Source: Roseomonas nitratireducens (lineage in GTDB: Bacteria > Pseudomonadota > Alphaproteobacteria > Acetobacterales > Acetobacteraceae). Taken from it: a DNA stretch of 64,000 nt. Position 1 is the first letter of the stretch, and every line of letters begins with the position of its first letter. Below are positions 17,762-26,246 of this stretch, one piece after another. Under the pieces are notes generated by a model. It was not told the DNA's origin. It worked only from the letters and a program-made list of their open reading frames with translations, and did not search any database. The stretch covers positions 1 through 64,000 of the forward strand of contig NZ_JAGIYZ010000003.1 of NCBI RefSeq assembly GCF_017813355.1, written 5' to 3'. Both the position numbers and the translations under genes were made by a program.

Positions 17762-19237
17762 ATGACGATGACGGAATGGAAAGCTCCGGCGGCCGGCCCG
17801 GCGGAGCCCGACGTCGCGATGGCCGCGGCGCAGGCCATGATCCGCGCCGCCCCCGCCGACCCGTCGGCCCATGTGGCCCTGGCGGAGGCGCTGCTCGCGG
17901 CCGGCCGGCCGCGCATGGCCGCGCGCACCTTCCAGCGCGCGCTGGAACACGATCCGGCCCATCGCGCCGCGCGGATCGGGCTGCTGCTGGTCGAACCCTG
18001 GCCCGACGCCGAACCCCTGCTGGCCGCGTTGCTCGACGAGATGGTGCTGGCGGGGGCGCCGGAGCCGGCCTGGCTGGACCTCATCGCCCGGCTCGACGGG
18101 GCGCGGCGTTTCGTGGCGGCGCTGGCGGCGGCGCGGCGCGGCGCGGCGCTGCACCCGGCGTCGATCGAGCTACGGATGTGCCTAGCCCGGCTCGCCTTTC
18201 GCCTGGGCGACGCCGCGGAGGCGGGCGACGCCTTCGCCGCCGTGGCCGAGGCGGCGCCGGCGCTCGCCGATGGCTGGGAGGGGCTGCTCGACGCGCTGTG
18301 GCGGCAGCGCCGCTTCGCCGATGGGCTGGAGGCGGCCGGGCGGGCCGTCGCGGCGCATCCCGACGCGGCGGGGCTGGCGGCGCGGCATGCGCAGCTTCTG
18401 CTCGCCGCCCGCAAGACCGGGCCGGCGGAGCGCGAGGCGCGCCGGGCGCTCGCGCTCGATGCGGCGCAGGAGGTGGGGCATCTTGTGCTCGCCAACGCGC
18501 TCGTGCAGCAGCAGCGCCTGCGGGATGCGCTGGAGGCGGTGCGGATGGGCGCGGCGGCCGTGCCGTCGAGCCGCGCGCTCGCCACGCGCCTCGCCCAGAT
18601 CGCGCTGTCGGTCGGTGAAACCGACCTGGCCGTCGAGGCCTATGCCGGGCTGGTCGAGCCGGGCCGGGTGGTGCCGCCGAATCTCTGGCTCGGCCGGGCG
18701 GATGCGCTGGCGGCCGCGGGCCGGATGGCGGAGGCGGCGGAGACGGCGCTGCAGGGGCTGGCGCAGCATCGCGGCGCGGAACGGCTCGCCGCGCGCTGCG
18801 CCGAACTCCTGCTGGACGGGGTGGCGCCGGAGGAAGCGCAGCGCGCGCTGGCGCGCGCCCTCGGCGTCGAGGCGGAGGCACCCGATGCCGTGCTCGCCCT
18901 GGCCGAGGGCCATGCCGCCCGTGGCGCCGCGGCGGCGGCGATGACGGCCGCGCAGGCGGCGCTGTCGCGCGGCGGGCTGACACCGCAGGGCCAGATCAGG
19001 GCGGCGGGCGTCCTGCTGGCGGGCGGGGCGATCGAGGAAGCGGCGGCGGCCTATGCCGCGGCCAGCGAAGCCGCGCCGGACCTCGCCGCGGCCTGGATCG
19101 GATTGTCCGATGCGCATCGGATGGCACGGCGCATCCGCCCCGCGATCGAGGCCTGTCGCCGGGCCGAGGCGGCCGGCGCCGACCGGCAGGCCTTGCGGGC
19201 GCTGCGCTTCCGCCTGTTCGGCGAATGGGGCGACTAG
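17762..19237 (+). CDS. TPR-repeat protein
   Basis: The 491-residue protein is alanine-rich and almost wholly alpha-helical. Repeats with the tetratricopeptide spacing are visible, for example ADPSAHVALAEALLAAGRPRMAARTFQRALEHDP near residue 40-75 and DLAAAWIGLSDAHRMARRIRPAIEACRRAEAAG near the C-terminus. No signal peptide, membrane helix or catalytic domain was found, so it is probably a cytoplasmic scaffold. It is read divergently from the penicillin acylase gene and ends 11 bases before the convergent lipoprotein gene. Partners cannot be predicted. Confidence 0.7.
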   Translation: MTMTEWKAPAAGPAEPDVAMAAAQAMIRAAPADPSAHVALAEALLAAGRPRMAARTFQRALEHDPAHRAARIGLLLVEPWPDAEPLLAALLDEMVLAGAPEPAWLDLIARLDGARRFVAALAAARRGAALHPASIELRMCLARLAFRLGDAAEAGDAFAAVAEAAPALADGWEGLLDALWRQRRFADGLEAAGRAVAAHPDAAGLAARHAQLLLAARKTGPAEREARRALALDAAQEVGHLVLANALVQQQRLRDALEAVRMGAAAVPSSRALATRLAQIALSVGETDLAVEAYAGLVEPGRVVPPNLWLGRADALAAAGRMAEAAETALQGLAQHRGAERLAARCAELLLDGVAPEEAQRALARALGVEAEAPDAVLALAEGHAARGAAAAAMTAAQAALSRGGLTPQGQIRAAGVLLAGGAIEEAAAAYAAASEAAPDLAAAWIGLSDAHRMARRIRPAIEACRRAEAAGADRQALRALRFRLFGEWGD

Positions 19238-19248
19238 CGTAGGCGGCG

Positions 19249-19689
19249 CTACAGGCCGCAGGCCGCATCCAGGAAGGCGCCACCCAGCGTGCCCGCCGCC
19301 GCGGGGCGGAAGCCCGCGCTGCGCGGGCGCTCGGCATGGACAGGCTGCTGCGCGTTCTGGCGCGCGAACCAAGCGCCTTCCAGCGGCCGCCATTCGCGCT
19401 GCGCGCAGCGGTATTCGCCGACGAAGCGGACGGATTGCGCGCGGCCGCCGGTCTCGGGGATCGGGATGGGCTCGCGCAGGTTCAGCAGGATCCAGGCCCG
19501 CCGCACGGGCCCGGAGGTGACGAGGCCGCGATCCTGCACATAGCCGCTGACGATATCCCCGCTGGTGGACAGCGAAGGGATCTGCCGCCACCCGACGGGC
19601 GGGGGCGGCGCCGGATCGGGGGCCGGCGCCGGCGGGGGTTCCGCGGCGCAGGCGGCGAGCAGCAGGGCGAGCGCGAGGATGCGGCGCAT
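19249..19689 (-). CDS. small lipoprotein, surface-adhesin-E-like
   Basis: The 146-residue product starts with a short signal peptide ending in a lipobox (LLLAACAAE, Cys14), followed by a proline/alanine-rich tether and a compact domain (GWRQIPSLSTSGDIV ... WILLNLREP ... RFVGEYRCAQREWRPLEG). The pattern resembles the small surface-adhesin-E-like lipoproteins that describe how a colour or stress-related residue set is exported; here this is pattern similarity only. It starts 5 bases after the aldehyde dehydrogenase stop and is almost certainly co-transcribed with it. Expected location is the periplasmic face of a membrane. Confidence 0.6.
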   Translation of the reverse strand: MRRILALALLLAACAAEPPPAPAPDPAPPPPVGWRQIPSLSTSGDIVSGYVQDRGLVTSGPVRRAWILLNLREPIPIPETGGRAQSVRFVGEYRCAQREWRPLEGAWFARQNAQQPVHAERPRSAGFRPAAAGTLGGAFLDAACGL

Positions 19690-19694
19690 CGTCG

Positions 19695-21206
19695 TCAGGC
19701 CATGTTCACCATGATGGTCTTCTTGTGCGTGAAGTGCTCGAGCATCGCCTCGAGCGAGGCTTCCTTGCCCAGGCCCGAGGACTTCACGCCGCCATAGGAC
19801 AGGTTCGCCTGCACAACGAGGTTCTGGTTGATCTGCACCAGCCCCGCTTCCAGCCGGTGCGCGAGGTCGAGCCCGACCTTCAGGTTGTTCGTCCACAGGC
19901 TGGCGGCGAGGCCGTAGTCGGAATCATTCGCCTCGGCCAGCACCGCCTCGGGTTCGTCGAAGGCCTGGATCACGGTGACGGGCCCGAAGATTTCCTCCCG
20001 CACCAGGCGGCTGTCCTTCGTCAGGCCGGTGAAGATCACCGGCTGGATGAACAGGCCCTTCTTCAGCGCCGGGTCGGTCGGCATGGCCGAGCAGACATGC
20101 GCCGTCGCGCCCGGCGTCGCCGCGCCCTCGGCGATGTAGGCCTTCACCTTCTCCAACTGGCCTTCGCTGACGATGGTGCCGATGTCGGTCTTCTCGTCCA
20201 GCGGGTCGCCCATGACCATGCCGTTCACCGCATCCTTCATCGCCGTGACGAAGCGGTCGAAGATCGGGCGCTCGACGTAGATGCGGCTCGCCGCGGTGCA
20301 GGACTGGCCCTGGCGCGTGAAGCGCATGGAGGTCAGCGCGCCGGAGACCGTCTTGTCGAAGTCGCAATCGGCGAAGACGATCATCGGCGACTTGCCGCCG
20401 AGTTCGAGCGTCACGGGGATCAGCTTGTCGGCCGCGGCGCGCGCGACGATCTTCCCGGTCTCGACCGAGCCGGTGAAGGTCACCTTGCGCACGAGCGGGT
20501 GGGTGACGAGCGGCGCGCCGCATTCCGGGCCGAAGCCGGACACCATGTTGAACACGCCGGGCGGCAGCACGCGGTTCATGATCTCGCAGATGCGCAGCAC
20601 CGCGAGCGGGGCTTCCTCGGCCGACTTCACCACCACCGCATTGCCGGCGACCAGCGCGGGCGCGACCTTCAGCGCCATCAGCAGCATCGGCACGTTCCAG
20701 GGGATGATCGCGCCGACCACGCCGAGGGGCTCGCGCACCGTCACGGACAGCACGTTCGGCGCGAAGGGCACGCTCTCGCCCTTCAGCTCGGACCCCAGGC
20801 CGCCGAAGAACTCGAAGACATCGGCGACGACATTCGCCTCGACGCGGGATTCGGTGCGCAGCGCCTTGCCGGTTTCGAGCGCGATCAGCCGGCCGAGCTC
20901 GTCCACATGTTCCTTCAGCAGCTGGGCGCATTGGTGAACCAGGGCACCGCGCTTGCGCGCGGGAACCTTCGCCCATTCCTTCTGGGCCTTCGCCGCGTTC
21001 TGCACCGCGGCATCGACATCCGCCGCGTCGCCTTCGGCCGCGCGGGCGATTTCAGCGCCCGTGGCCGGGTTCACCACGGCGAAGGTCTTGCCCGCCCGCG
21101 CCGGCACATAGGCGCCGCCGATGAAATGGACGCCGGACAGCGCCTTCGCCAGCGCGAAGGGGTCCGCGGTCGGCGCGGCGGGGGTCGGGTGCGGGCGGTC
21201 GAGCAT
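19695..21206 (-). CDS. NAD(P)-dependent aldehyde dehydrogenase
   Basis: The 503-residue protein has the complete ALDH superfamily signature: VVNPATGAEIA near the N-terminus, PWNVPMLLMALKVAPAL with the Asn of the oxyanion hole, VTLELGGKSP with the general-base Glu, and GQSCTAASR with the nucleophilic Cys. Length matches class 1/2-type enzymes. It oxidises an aldehyde to the acid, but its substrate cannot be read from sequence. It precedes the small lipoprotein gene in an operon. Confidence 0.92.
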   Translation of the reverse strand: MLDRPHPTPAAPTADPFALAKALSGVHFIGGAYVPARAGKTFAVVNPATGAEIARAAEGDAADVDAAVQNAAKAQKEWAKVPARKRGALVHQCAQLLKEHVDELGRLIALETGKALRTESRVEANVVADVFEFFGGLGSELKGESVPFAPNVLSVTVREPLGVVGAIIPWNVPMLLMALKVAPALVAGNAVVVKSAEEAPLAVLRICEIMNRVLPPGVFNMVSGFGPECGAPLVTHPLVRKVTFTGSVETGKIVARAAADKLIPVTLELGGKSPMIVFADCDFDKTVSGALTSMRFTRQGQSCTAASRIYVERPIFDRFVTAMKDAVNGMVMGDPLDEKTDIGTIVSEGQLEKVKAYIAEGAATPGATAHVCSAMPTDPALKKGLFIQPVIFTGLTKDSRLVREEIFGPVTVIQAFDEPEAVLAEANDSDYGLAASLWTNNLKVGLDLAHRLEAGLVQINQNLVVQANLSYGGVKSSGLGKEASLEAMLEHFTHKKTIMVNMA

Positions 21207-21264
21207 CGGGCGCTCCTCGGGGTCTTGCTTAGGGCGGGAGGAATAGACCCGGGCGGCGCGGGAG

Positions 21265-21283
21265 GGAACCGCCGTGGGGTTCC
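21265..21283 (-). terminator. possible transcript-end hairpin after the tssC-like gene
   Basis: GGAACC and GGTTCC form a perfect 6-bp stem around a 7-base loop 20 bases downstream of the TssC-like stop codon. There is no T-run after it, so intrinsic termination is doubtful. Confidence 0.25.
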
Positions 21284-21302
21284 GGGGGCGGATCGGCCGG
21301 CC

Positions 21303-22577
21303 TCAGCCGACCGGCACCGCCACGGTCAGGGGGAAAGGCCGGGACAGTTCCGCCATGCCGAGCGGCGGGCGCGCCATGAGGCGCACATTCCACGGGCCCG
21401 CGCCGTCGCCCGGCGGCAGCAGTTGCGCCGCACCCTCCAGCAATGGGAAGAGCCGCGTTGGCGTTCGCTCCCCCGTCTGTGCCGCGACCCAGCGGGCGAG
21501 GCGCGCCTCGATCTCCGCGGGCGCCCGGCCGGCCGCGCGCCCGTCGCGCGCGATCAGCTTCAGCGCGTGCAGCACCTGCACCACCGACAGGGCGAACCAC
21601 AGCCGTGCGGCGATGGCGGCATCGGCCGACACGGCCGGGTCTTCGTAGCGCCGGGGCCGGTGCAGGCTGGGCGCCGAGAAGATGACCGCCGCGGCCGGCA
21701 GCTCGGCATCGGCGGGCACCAGGTGCGGCGGGTCCTGCGTCACCGGCACGAAGCCGAGCGACCCGAGCCGGAGATCGAGCGTATCCGCCCAGACGCGGCA
21801 GTCGAGCGAGCGCCGGTCGCCGCGCCCGTCGGGCGCGGGGCCGAGATCGGCGGTGGGAAGGTCGGCGATCCGTCCACCGCCCTGATGCCCCCACATCCAG
21901 GTGCCGACGCCGAGATCCGCGGCGCTGCGGACGATGCTGGCGGCCACGAGCCATGCGGCGGGCAGCCAGCAATGGCGCGCCGGCGCATCGCCGACGCGCA
22001 CCAGGGCCCGCGGCAGCGCGAGCGCCAGGTGCCGCGCCTCGGGCATGTCGCGCAGCGCGAGCCAGTCCGCCCGGCGGTGCAGCGGCGCCTCCGCCATGGC
22101 CTCGGCCGTCCGCGCCTCGCGCCAGTCGGCGAGGCCGAACATGGCGGGCGCGGCCTGCGTCAGGCACAGCGCGGGACTGGCGGCGGCGATGCGCGCGAAC
22201 GCGGCGAGGGCGGCGACGTCCTCCGCCGCGTCGGACCAGGCGATGTCGACCAGCAGCAGGCTGAAGGGCTCGGACGCGTCGATGCCGAAGACATCGTCGT
22301 GCACGCGCTTGAAGACCAGCGTGCGGTCGAAGCGCTCCGCGCGGGCAAGATCGCGGCGCAGCATGTGGTCCGGCGCGTCGAGGAGCCGAAGCGCGACATG
22401 GCGTTCGCCGCGCGCTGCCGCGACCAGGCGGTGCAGCCCGCGCCAGCGCGCTTCGAGCGCGAGCAGCCGCGGATCGCCGAGCACCCCTGCCGAGAGCGCG
22501 TCGATCCGCGCCTCGAGCCACGCAAGTGCCGCCGCGGCGCGCGCCGCGGTTCCGGTGTCGTCCGAGTCCGTTGCCAT
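21303..22577 (-). CDS. orphan TssC/VipB-like type VI secretion sheath protein
   Basis: The 424-residue product follows TssC (VipB, ImpC) in order along its length: ALEARWRGLHRLV near residue 42, VFKRVHDDVFG and LLLVDIAW, an AAASPALCLTQAAPAMFGLADW stretch, ALRDMPEARHLALALPR, the GGGRIADLPT loop, LGSLGFVPVT, and PRRYEDPAVSADAAIAARLWFALSV, ending with a sheath-like final strand (RPPLGMAELSRPFPLTVAVPV). Typical TssC is about 490 residues, so it is short, mainly in the N-terminal region. No tssB, tssK, hcp, vgrG or clpV lies in the window. It is divergent from the YdeI-like gene. The family call is mine from remembered consensus; sheath function is inference. Confidence 0.72.
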   Translation of the reverse strand: MATDSDDTGTAARAAAALAWLEARIDALSAGVLGDPRLLALEARWRGLHRLVAAARGERHVALRLLDAPDHMLRRDLARAERFDRTLVFKRVHDDVFGIDASEPFSLLLVDIAWSDAAEDVAALAAFARIAAASPALCLTQAAPAMFGLADWREARTAEAMAEAPLHRRADWLALRDMPEARHLALALPRALVRVGDAPARHCWLPAAWLVAASIVRSAADLGVGTWMWGHQGGGRIADLPTADLGPAPDGRGDRRSLDCRVWADTLDLRLGSLGFVPVTQDPPHLVPADAELPAAAVIFSAPSLHRPRRYEDPAVSADAAIAARLWFALSVVQVLHALKLIARDGRAAGRAPAEIEARLARWVAAQTGERTPTRLFPLLEGAAQLLPPGDGAGPWNVRLMARPPLGMAELSRPFPLTVAVPVG

Positions 22578-22663
22578 GGAGCCTCCGCCGCGAGGCTTGC
22601 ACGGGGCCCGGAGGCGCGCCACGTCCGCCGGCGCGGCCGGTGGCCGTGACGGATCGACGCGCC

Positions 22664-23287
22664 ATGCCGGATACGCCCAGGACGCCTCTCGACATCCCGC
22701 TGGTCGAGGCCCCGACGCGTGCCGCGTGGCGCGCCTGGCTCGAAGCCAACCACGCGACCTCGGGCAGCGTCTGGCTGGTGCTGAACCGCAAGGACAGCGG
22801 GCTGCCGGTGCTGCCGGCGGCCGAGGCGGCGGAGGAGGCGCTCTGCTTCGGCTGGATCGACAGCCGGCCGGGCAAGCTCGATGCGCGGCGTTCCCTGCTG
22901 CTGATGTCCCCGCGCAAGCCGGGCAGCGCGTGGTCGGGCCTGAACAAGGACCGCGTCGCGCGCCTTGCCGCCGCGGGGCTGATGGCGCCGGCCGGCATCG
23001 CGGCGGTGGACCGCGCGAAGGCCGACGGGTCCTGGGTGCTGCTCGCTGGTGCGACGGCGCTGGTCGAACCGCCCGACCTGCTGGCCGCGCTGGCGGCAGC
23101 GCCGGGGGCGGAGGCCGCCTGGGCCGGCTTCCCGCCATCCCACCGCCGGGCGAACCTCGAATGGATCGCGCAGGCGAAACGGCCGGACACGCGCGCGGCG
23201 CGGATCGCGCAGATCGCGGACCGTGCGACGCGCGGGGAGCGCGCCAAGACCTGGCCGCGGGTTGCCGGCGGCAAGGGCCGGGACTAA
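22664..23287 (+). CDS. YdeI/OmpD-associated family protein
   Basis: The 207-residue protein shows the YdeI pattern: an N-terminal AAWRAWLEANHATSGSVWLVL segment, EALCFGWIDSRPGKLD with the conserved GWID core, and a C-terminal NLEWIAQAKRPDTRAARIAQI helix typical of the bacteriocin-resistance YdeI/OmpD-associated domain. Molecular function of the family is poorly understood. It starts an apparent plus-strand run with the CoA-transferase and hydrolase and is divergent from the TssC-like gene. Confidence 0.75.
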   Translation: MPDTPRTPLDIPLVEAPTRAAWRAWLEANHATSGSVWLVLNRKDSGLPVLPAAEAAEEALCFGWIDSRPGKLDARRSLLLMSPRKPGSAWSGLNKDRVARLAAAGLMAPAGIAAVDRAKADGSWVLLAGATALVEPPDLLAALAAAPGAEAAWAGFPPSHRRANLEWIAQAKRPDTRAARIAQIADRATRGERAKTWPRVAGGKGRD

Positions 23288-23319
23288 GCCTCCGCCCCGA
23301 GCCTTTCCCGGAGTAGCGC

Positions 23320-24525
23320 ATGACCAGCCCTGCCGGCCCGCTCGCGGGCCTTCGCGTCCTCGACCTCACCCGCGTCCTCGCCGGGCCGACCTGCACCCAG
23401 ATGCTGGGCGACCTGGGTGCCGAGGTGATCAAGATCGAGCGGCCCGAGGCCGGCGACGACACGCGCGGCTTCGCGCCGCCCTTCTGGCCCGAGACCAAGG
23501 AGAGCGCCTACTTCCTCGGCGTGAACCGCAACAAGAAGTCGGTCACGCTCGACATGGCGAAGCCCGAGGCGCAGGCGATCCTGCACCGGCTGCTCGAGAC
23601 GACCGACATCCTGGTCGAGAACTTCAAGGTTGGCGCGCTGGCCAAGTACGGCCTCGGCTGGGACCAGCTGAAGGCGAAGTACCCGCGGCTGATCTACTGC
23701 TCGATCACCGGCTTCGGCCAGACCGGTCCCTACGCGCCGCGTCCCGGCTACGACGCGCTGATCCAGGCGATGGGCGGGGTCATGTCGCTGACCGGGGAGC
23801 CGAATGGCAGCCCGCAGAAGGTCGGCATCCCGGTCGCGGACCTGTTCGCGGGGCTGTATGGCTGCATCGGCATCCTCGCCGCGCTTAACCACCGCAACGC
23901 GACGGGGCAGGGGCAGCAGATCGACATCGGGATGCTGGACACGCATGTGGCGTGGCTGGCGAACCAGGGCATGAACTACCTGGCGACGGGGGACAACCCG
24001 CCGCGGCTGGGCAACCAGCACCCGAACATCAGCCCCTACCAGGAATTCCCCACCAAGGACGGCTACATCATCCTCGCCGTCGGCAACGACCCGACCTTCG
24101 AGCGCTTCTGCAAGGCCTTCGGCTGCGCGCACCTGCTGGCCGACGAGCGCTTCGCGACGAACCCGAAGCGCGTCGCCAACCGCGACCTGGTGACCGAGAC
24201 CCTGACGCCGGTGATGAAGTCGCGCACCACGGCCGATTGGGTGGCGGCGCTGGAAGCCGAGAAGATCGGCTGCGGCCCGATCAACACGCTGGCCGACGTC
24301 TTCGCCGACCCGCATGTGCAGGCGCGAGAGATGACGCTCGAGATGCAGCATGGCAGCGGCGCGACGGTGAAGGTCATCGCCAACCCGGTGAAACTGAGCG
24401 CGACGCCGCCCACCTACCGGTCGGCCCCGCCGGTGCTCGGCGAGCACACGGACGAAGTGCTGGGCGGCGTGCTCGGCATGGATGCCGCGGAGATCGCGGC
24501 GCTGCGCGCCAAGGCGATCCTGTAG
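23320..24525 (+). CDS. family III CoA-transferase (CaiB/BaiF type)
   Basis: The 401-residue enzyme moves CoA between carboxylic acids. It begins with the family motif LAGLRVLDLTRVLAGPTCTQ, has GAEVIKIERPEAGDDTR, and contains the catalytic aspartate in QIDIGMLDTHVAWLANQ (about residue 207). Length is typical. It follows the YdeI-like gene by 32 bases and precedes an alpha/beta hydrolase by 30, all plus strand, suggesting one operon. Substrate is unknown. Confidence 0.9.
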   Translation: MTSPAGPLAGLRVLDLTRVLAGPTCTQMLGDLGAEVIKIERPEAGDDTRGFAPPFWPETKESAYFLGVNRNKKSVTLDMAKPEAQAILHRLLETTDILVENFKVGALAKYGLGWDQLKAKYPRLIYCSITGFGQTGPYAPRPGYDALIQAMGGVMSLTGEPNGSPQKVGIPVADLFAGLYGCIGILAALNHRNATGQGQQIDIGMLDTHVAWLANQGMNYLATGDNPPRLGNQHPNISPYQEFPTKDGYIILAVGNDPTFERFCKAFGCAHLLADERFATNPKRVANRDLVTETLTPVMKSRTTADWVAALEAEKIGCGPINTLADVFADPHVQAREMTLEMQHGSGATVKVIANPVKLSATPPTYRSAPPVLGEHTDEVLGGVLGMDAAEIAALRAKAIL

Positions 24526-24555
24526 CCGGCGCCGCCGGCGCGAGAGGAGAGGTTC

Positions 24556-25389
24556 ATGCGCGAAGGCGCGGTGCGCTGGCTCTCGCCGGCCGGGTTCTTC
24601 ACCCTCCGCTGGTGGGATTGGGGGCCGGTGGATGGCGCGCCCGTGGTCTGCGTGCATGGGCTGACACGGTCCGGGCGTGACTTCGACGCGCTCGCGGCCG
24701 CGCTCGCGGCCCAGGGCCGGCGCGTGATCTGCCCGGACCTGCCGGGGCGCGGCGCCTCCGACTGGCTGCCGGACCCGATGCTGTACCAGCCGCCGGTCTA
24801 CATCGCCGCGCTGTCGCACCTGCTCGCGCGCTTCGACGGGCCGGTGGACTGGGTCGGCACCTCGCTCGGCGGCATCTGCGGCATGGGAATCGCGGCGACG
24901 CCGGGGAACCCGATCCGTCGGCTGGTGCTGAACGATGTCGGCGCCTTCGTGCCCCAGGCGGCGATGGCGCGCATCCGCGACTATGTCGGCACCGAGCCCG
25001 TCTTCCGCGACATCCCGACGCTGGAGGCGCATCTGCGCGTGGTCCACGCGCCCTTCGGGCATCTGTCCGATGCGGAATGGCGGCACCTGGCCGAGACATC
25101 CGCCCGGCCGGCCGATGGCGGCGTCGCGCTGCACTACGACCCGGCGATCGCCGCGCCGATCCGGGCGATGGAGGCGCAGGCGCTCGACATGCAGGCGCTG
25201 TGGGAGCGGGTGCGCGTCCCTGTCCTGCTGATCCGCGGCGCGGAAAGCGACCTTCTCCTGCGGGAGACGGCGGCCGCGATGGCGGCCGCGCCGAATGTCG
25301 AGCTCGCGGAGATCGCGGGCGCGGGCCATGCGCCGGCCCTGATGGACCCGGCGCAGGTCGCGCTGGTCGCGGACTTCCTGGCTCAGTAG
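24556..25389 (+). CDS. alpha/beta hydrolase
   Basis: The 277-residue protein has the alpha/beta-hydrolase fold with the oxyanion-hole HG (VVCVHGLTRSG), nucleophile elbow GTSLGG, acid Asp in RGAESDLLL and a late histidine in GAGHAPALM. It lies directly after the CoA-transferase gene and its final 7 bases overlap the convergent SDR gene. The pairing with a CoA-transferase hints at catabolism of an acyl ester or lactone, but no reaction can be named. Confidence 0.85.
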   Translation: MREGAVRWLSPAGFFTLRWWDWGPVDGAPVVCVHGLTRSGRDFDALAAALAAQGRRVICPDLPGRGASDWLPDPMLYQPPVYIAALSHLLARFDGPVDWVGTSLGGICGMGIAATPGNPIRRLVLNDVGAFVPQAAMARIRDYVGTEPVFRDIPTLEAHLRVVHAPFGHLSDAEWRHLAETSARPADGGVALHYDPAIAAPIRAMEAQALDMQALWERVRVPVLLIRGAESDLLLRETAAAMAAAPNVELAEIAGAGHAPALMDPAQVALVADFLAQ

Positions 25390-26177
25390 CCCGGGCGGGG
25401 CGTCAGCTCCATCAGCGCCTGGTCGAGGCCGCCATCCACCAGCAACTCGGCGCCGTTGACGTAGGCGGCGCGCGGACTCGCGAGGAAGGTGACGGCATCG
25501 GCGATGTCCTGCGGCGTGCCGATGCGCCGGCTCGGCAGCATCGCCTCCCGCCGCTCCAGGATGCCGGGCGACTGGTAGAAGGATTCCGAGAGCGGCGTGC
25601 GGATGAAGCCGGGGCTGACGATGTTGCTGCGGATGCCCTCCGGCCCCCATTCCAGCGCCAGTTGGCGCGACAGCATGGCGACGCCGGCCTTCGAAGGGCT
25701 GTAGGCGCCGCTGCGCGGCTGCGGGTTCGACGCGGCGATCGAGGCGATGTGCACGATCGCCCCGCCGCCCTTCGCCAGCATCTGCGGCCGCGCGGCCTGG
25801 GCGCAGGCGAGGTAGCCGGTCAGGTTCACCGCCAGCAGCGCGTTCCAGGCCTCGATCGCGATCTCCGCGAGCGGGCCGGGGCGCAGGATGCCGGCATTGT
25901 TGACCAGGATGTCGGCATCGCCGAGCGCGCCCCGGCACGCGGCGAAGGCGGCGCGGACGCTTGCCTCGTCCGTGGTGTCGCAGGCGGTGGCGAAGGTGGT
26001 CGCGCCCGCCGCGCGCAAGGCGGTCGCGCGCGCCTGCGCGCCATCCCCGTCGCGGTCGAGCAGCGCGACGGCGGCGCCGGCGCCGGCCAGTTCCGCCGCG
26101 ATGGCGCCGCCGATCCCGCCGGCCGCGCCGGTGACGATCGCGACGCGGCCGGTGAGGCCAAGCCAGTCCGGTGTCAT
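25383..26177 (-). CDS. short-chain dehydrogenase/reductase
   Basis: This 264-residue NAD(P)-dependent oxidoreductase has TGAAGGIG at residues 17-24, NNAG at the end of beta-4, and the catalytic tetrad Ser with YSPSK. The acidic LDRDG after beta-2 favours NAD+ over NADP+. Members of this group include 3-hydroxybutyrate and 2-keto-3-deoxy-sugar dehydrogenases. It is convergent with the alpha/beta hydrolase (7-bp overlap) and 69 bases downstream of the chemoreceptor gene. Confidence 0.9.
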   Translation of the reverse strand: MTPDWLGLTGRVAIVTGAAGGIGGAIAAELAGAGAAVALLDRDGDGAQARATALRAAGATTFATACDTTDEASVRAAFAACRGALGDADILVNNAGILRPGPLAEIAIEAWNALLAVNLTGYLACAQAARPQMLAKGGGAIVHIASIAASNPQPRSGAYSPSKAGVAMLSRQLALEWGPEGIRSNIVSPGFIRTPLSESFYQSPGILERREAMLPSRRIGTPQDIADAVTFLASPRAAYVNGAELLVDGGLDQALMELTPRPGY

Positions 26178-26246
26178 GGTGTATCCTCCCGCCGCGCATT
26201 CACGCGCGGCGGGAGTGCTTGTGCAAGCGCGGCGGGCCGCGCCGCG

